In this document: positions 63,732 through 64,000 of the stretch, piece by piece | Layout of the letters: each line of letters begins with the position of its first letter | Numbering within the stretch: position 1 is the stretch's first letter | Assembly (NCBI RefSeq): GCF_002564045.1 | Contig: NZ_PDJK01000001.1 | Coordinates: 930,001-994,000 of the forward strand | Length of the DNA stretch: 64,000 nt | From: Amycolatopsis sulphurea | Lineage (GTDB): Bacteria > Actinomycetota > Actinomycetes > Mycobacteriales > Pseudonocardiaceae | Direction: 5' to 3' | Translations under genes and position numbers: made by a program | Notes under the pieces: generated by a model | What the model was told of the DNA's origin: nothing | Databases searched by the model: none | What the model saw: only the letters and a program-made list of their open reading frames with translations

Positions 63732-64000
63732 GTGAGTGCTATTCACGCTAGTTACGAACCGAAGTCGGTAGAATTCGAGCGACGTTGTGATGCGAATGAT
63801 GATGGAGAGTTCGGAAAGACGTCCTCGATATCCGGTGGAAGCTCTGGCGGCGCGGGCCGAGACCACGGCGTCGACCGGCTCGGGGAGATGGTCGAGGAAT
63901 ACGCGGCCCGGCACGGCCAGTCGTTGAAAGTGGTCAAGGTCTATGCCGAGGTCGATCCGGCTTGGGTGCAAGCCAAGCTCGACCAAGGACGAGTGCACGC
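63732..64000 (+). CDS. unidentified protein, partial (runs off right edge)
   Basis: The plus frame from GTG 63732 has no stop to the window end. In its second half it has strong GC-rich third positions: AGRDHGVDRLGEMVEEYAAR, then HGQSLKVVKVYAEVDPAWVQ and AKLDQGRVHA. The overlapping minus-strand frame is a shadow. The first roughly 40 residues have weaker codon bias, so the true start may be further in. The GGSSGGAG stretch could be a linker. No domain recognised. Confidence 0.5.
   Translation, partial: MSAIHASYEPKSVEFERRCDANDDGEFGKTSSISGGSSGGAGRDHGVDRLGEMVEEYAARHGQSLKVVKVYAEVDPAWVQAKLDQGRVH

Noticed and set aside
63696-63998. A 100-codon minus-strand frame at the right edge
   Set aside because: The opposite strand has much stronger GC3 bias in the same interval, so this is the antisense shadow.
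1-64000. CRISPR arrays, tRNA or rRNA genes, riboswitches, replication origin
   Set aside because: No regularly spaced direct repeats, no cloverleaf with a GGTTCGA arm, and no rRNA-like stretch was found by eye.

Overview
The window is high-GC DNA with strongly GC-biased third codon positions, MbtH-type NRPS genes, a mycocerosate-type PKS and IS families common in actinomycetes. It looks like an accessory region of a filamentous actinomycete, possibly in or near the Pseudonocardiaceae (inference only; no rRNA, tRNA or taxonomic marker gene is present).

Layout. (1) 1-3.1 kb: start of an RsbW-type anti-sigma kinase, then a minus-strand zinc alcohol dehydrogenase - cytochrome P450 - small zinc-ribbon operon. 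(2) 3.8-18.3 kb, all minus strand: a trimodular NRPS (C-A-T-E-C-A-T-C-A-T-TE) followed by an MbtH protein, a SnoaL-like protein, an acyl-AMP ligase with an unexplained C-terminal extension, and a cupin. The NRPS reading frame is broken by a single-base deletion near 16358. (3) 18.7-19.1 kb: gene remnants. (4) 19.4-22.5 kb, plus strand: three overlapping genes for a two-subunit GMC-type flavin dehydrogenase and an acetoacetate-decarboxylase-like protein. (5) 22.7-25.7 kb: decayed genes and IS fragments. (6) 26.0-33.4 kb, plus strand: a fully reducing mycocerosate-synthase-like PKS (KS-AT-DH-ER-KR-ACP) overlapping a thioester reductase. (7) 33.6-35.9 kb: nested insertion sequences, with a recent IS1380-family element (5-bp target duplication) inside older IS fragments. 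(8) 35.9-44.0 kb, minus strand: a five-gene operon with SbnA/SbnB-type enzymes for L-2,3-diaminopropionate, a SyrP/TauD-like dioxygenase, an A-T NRPS with half a C domain, and a membrane protein built like the C-terminal half of poly(epsilon-lysine)/poly(diaminopropionate) synthetases. It looks like a two-polypeptide version of a homopoly-amino-acid synthetase. (9) 44.2-48.1 kb: an ISL3-family element (near-perfect 8-bp target duplication), a broken tyrosine integrase, and IS630 and IS66 remnants. (10) 48.1-63.4 kb, minus strand: a tight eight-gene operon of large, beta-rich proteins without signal peptides. It begins with a DUF4157 (HELTH) protein whose C-terminal half is visibly AT-richer and ends with a hemopexin/YVTN-propeller fusion. 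No function is known to me for this set; DUF4157 is known from contractile-injection-system effectors. (11) The right edge holds the start of an unidentified plus-strand gene.

The most interesting candidates are region 8 (a possible new diaminopropionate-based polymer or isopeptide) and region 10 (an undescribed multi-protein system). Regions 2 and 6 are additional cryptic natural-product loci. Product claims are inferences from domain order.
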